A program made the position numbers and the translations under genes. Positions 53,101-56,100 of a DNA stretch of 64,000 bases are shown piece after piece (position 1 is the stretch's first letter; each line of letters begins with the position of its first letter). The DNA lies in NCBI GenBank assembly GCA_947579605.1, contig OX388325.1, positions 11,217,572 through 11,281,571 on the forward strand, given 5' to 3'. Source of the stretch: Athripsodes cinereus (lineage: Eukaryota; Arthropoda; Insecta; Trichoptera; Leptoceridae). The notes below the pieces were generated by a model that worked only from the letters and a program-made list of their open reading frames with translations, did no database searches and was not told the DNA's origin.

Positions 53101-56100
53101 GAGCTCCGGAAATGCAGTGGGATGAGGTGACGCAATTGGGGCAGAGTCACTCTGAATGGAGGAGGTTAGAAGTTGTATAACATTTAGTTATAAGTAATTA
53201 CTGAAGATGGACGTATATGCGAAAAGCTTTTTATACTAGTATATCAATCAAGTGAAAGGAAACAGTGTTTTTCATTTTATAAATTTTATAATCTAAAAAA
53301 AAACATAATTATGCGTATATTTTTATTCCTAAAGATGTTCAATAGACAAGAGTTTGTGGAGAAACTATTAGTTCTCCTTTTACTATGAAATCTACAAAAA
53401 GACAAAAATGTTTACTATCTATTTTAATTTGTTGTGTATAGGTGAAAGTGTAGATGATTGTGGAGGAGGTTACAGTGAATCCATAGCCGAGATGTGTGAA
53501 GAGTTACAGACAGGGGCTGCACCATTACTCATCCGCACTCCCAATGGTAGAGCAGATCAGGGTGCCTCCAGAGATTGTCTACTGTTAGATCCTAGTGCCT
53601 CATCGGTTCTGGCACTCAATATGTATAGATTCTTAGGTAAGATGTTGTGTGTTTGTTTGGATGTTTTTTTGATTATACTTTTGTTCAATAGCTTTTATCT
53701 GTTCTTTGGTTTAGAATTTTTACACTCTTATTAAAAAAATAATTCAATAGACATTAGAATATTTTACTTGTTGTAGAATAAATTATTCACTGTGTCTGTG
53801 TTTATGTAGGAAGTAGAATTCCATAATGAAATTAATAAAACAAATGTTTTCCTCTATTATATGATTTATTGTTGAGAGAGAGATGTGATGTGATGTGATG
53901 TGATGTGATGTGATGTGAAGATTGACAATAGAGTTAACTAATTTGACTAAACTAACTAACTTAATTTCGTTAACCTATTTCTTGTTTTTTTTTTATTTTA
54001 ATTCAGTTTTATTTTGTAATAGCAACTATATTTTAAATTGTTTAAATAATTCTGTTTGAGTACAATTAACTTAAGATGGTTTCATTGGAAAAAGGAGTAA
54101 CATGATAAAATATAAGACACTGTGCACTTATTTTGCTGTTCTTTATTTTTAGGAGTGTTGATGGGCATTGCCATCAGAACGGGCTCGCCTCTGGGACTTC
54201 ATCTAGCTGAGAGTGTATGGAGACAGCTAGGAGGGCAACCGCTGAGACCCAGAGATTTGGCAGAAGTGGATGCCGGCTTCTTGCCTGCTCTCGTCTGCAT
54301 CAGAGATATGCCCGCTGATCATGCTGTGAGTTATATAATTTGATTATTTTATTTATGACAGTCTACTTGTCAAAAAGAGTTTTACAACCTCATAACAGTA
54401 TTATTCAAGAACAATATAAAATTAAAGTGGATAATGATGTGTGAAAATAATCAATGAGGGCAGATTGAGAAAATAAGACTTATCTATATTCAGTTTATTA
54501 TTATTTGAATAATATCACCCTGCACTCGGACCATAACAGCTTTTGGCCAAGGCGATTTCAGTAGAAAAAAAAACAAAGTTAAGTCCAAAAAAAAGCAAGA
54601 TAAAATATATGCAATATTAAAATGATTTTTGTACGCCCTTTCCAGGAATTCCAGTCATTGGAGCTGCCCTTCTCAACTCAATCTGCCTCTGGTAGAGAGA
54701 TTCCTCTGTCCAGGAAGTGGAGGAGGATTACTCCGGAAAATAGACATGAATATGTCTCATTGGCTCTCAACTACCGGTAAACATTAAGTTTTTTGAGTGG
54801 TATATCAGGTTACTCTAACATTGGCCGTCATCTTGGAAAAGCCTCTTTATTGTACTCCACACAAAATAGCTCCTTTACCTTTTATATTCCATTCCAATGA
54901 CATTCACATTTATTTACATTTTATGAATTTTCTTATTTTTTTCTTGTTTAAAATAAATGTAATTCTCATTACAGTCTTCACGAGTTTGATGAGCAAGCTG
55001 CCGCCATGAGAGACGGAGCCTCTAGAGTGGTGCCGGGACCCTTGCTATCTCTATTCAGTGCTGCAGAACTGGAGGCCATGGTGTGTGGCTCACCAGATAT
55101 TCCTCTAAATGCACTCAGATCGTTGGCCACATACAAAGGTAAGGATGTTTGAAATATAACACAGAATAACTACTACAGTGGTACCTTGACATATGAGTTT
55201 AATTCATTCCGTAACCTTGTTCATTTTTCAAATTACTCGTATCTCAAAGCAAATTTCCCCATTGAACTGCCATTAATCCTTTCCAGCCCCCAAAATGTCA
55301 CCCCAGTTATTTATGTTACGTATTTTTGAACAAGAAAAATGTATTTATAAATGCCGAATATTGTACAAAACATAATAAAAAAGAATGTAAAGAAATAAAC
55401 TAGATTTATAAAGTGTTACTTTCGCTTAATTTTCGTCGCTGCTTTTCTCTTTGCTGGTCTTTGCCTTTTTCGTCACACTTTTCTCACTTTCACCTGTAAG
55501 CCATTTAAAAGAAAACATGTCCTAAGAGATTTGTTTCTTCCTCCCTTTCAGGATGTTTCGGAAATGAGTTAGGAAAGTATCATTAAATAGCTCGTATTTC
55601 AAAGCAAAAAATTGCTCGCTCGACAGCTCGTATCTCAAAAAACTCGTATGTCAAGACACCACTGTAATACTATCATAACTTCTTTACCTGACTTAGTAAC
55701 ACTTTACTCGCAAATAGGAATTAGCTTTGCTCCAACTTTAAGTCTGACTAAAATTATTCCATATAAATGTCAAATGTTTGTGGCTTGTACTGACTAGAAC
55801 GATAACAACTGCCATTTGAGAAATCCGAAATGAAATTATTAGACAATATTTATAATGATGAAAAGATGTAACTCTATTCGAACAAATTGTTTCAAGTCTA
55901 AATATGCATTTTTTTGTGAGTTCTGACTTAGAAGGATTCATCAGACTATCACAGTCGGCTGATGAATCTAAAATTTTTCATTCTAGCATTTTTTTGTAGC
56001 ATGTTGATATATGTACATTTTTAATTGAACAGAGATGTTTCAAACGTGAGATTATTATTCGCACTGAACAAAAAATCACATTCCTCAATCTTTCATTTGT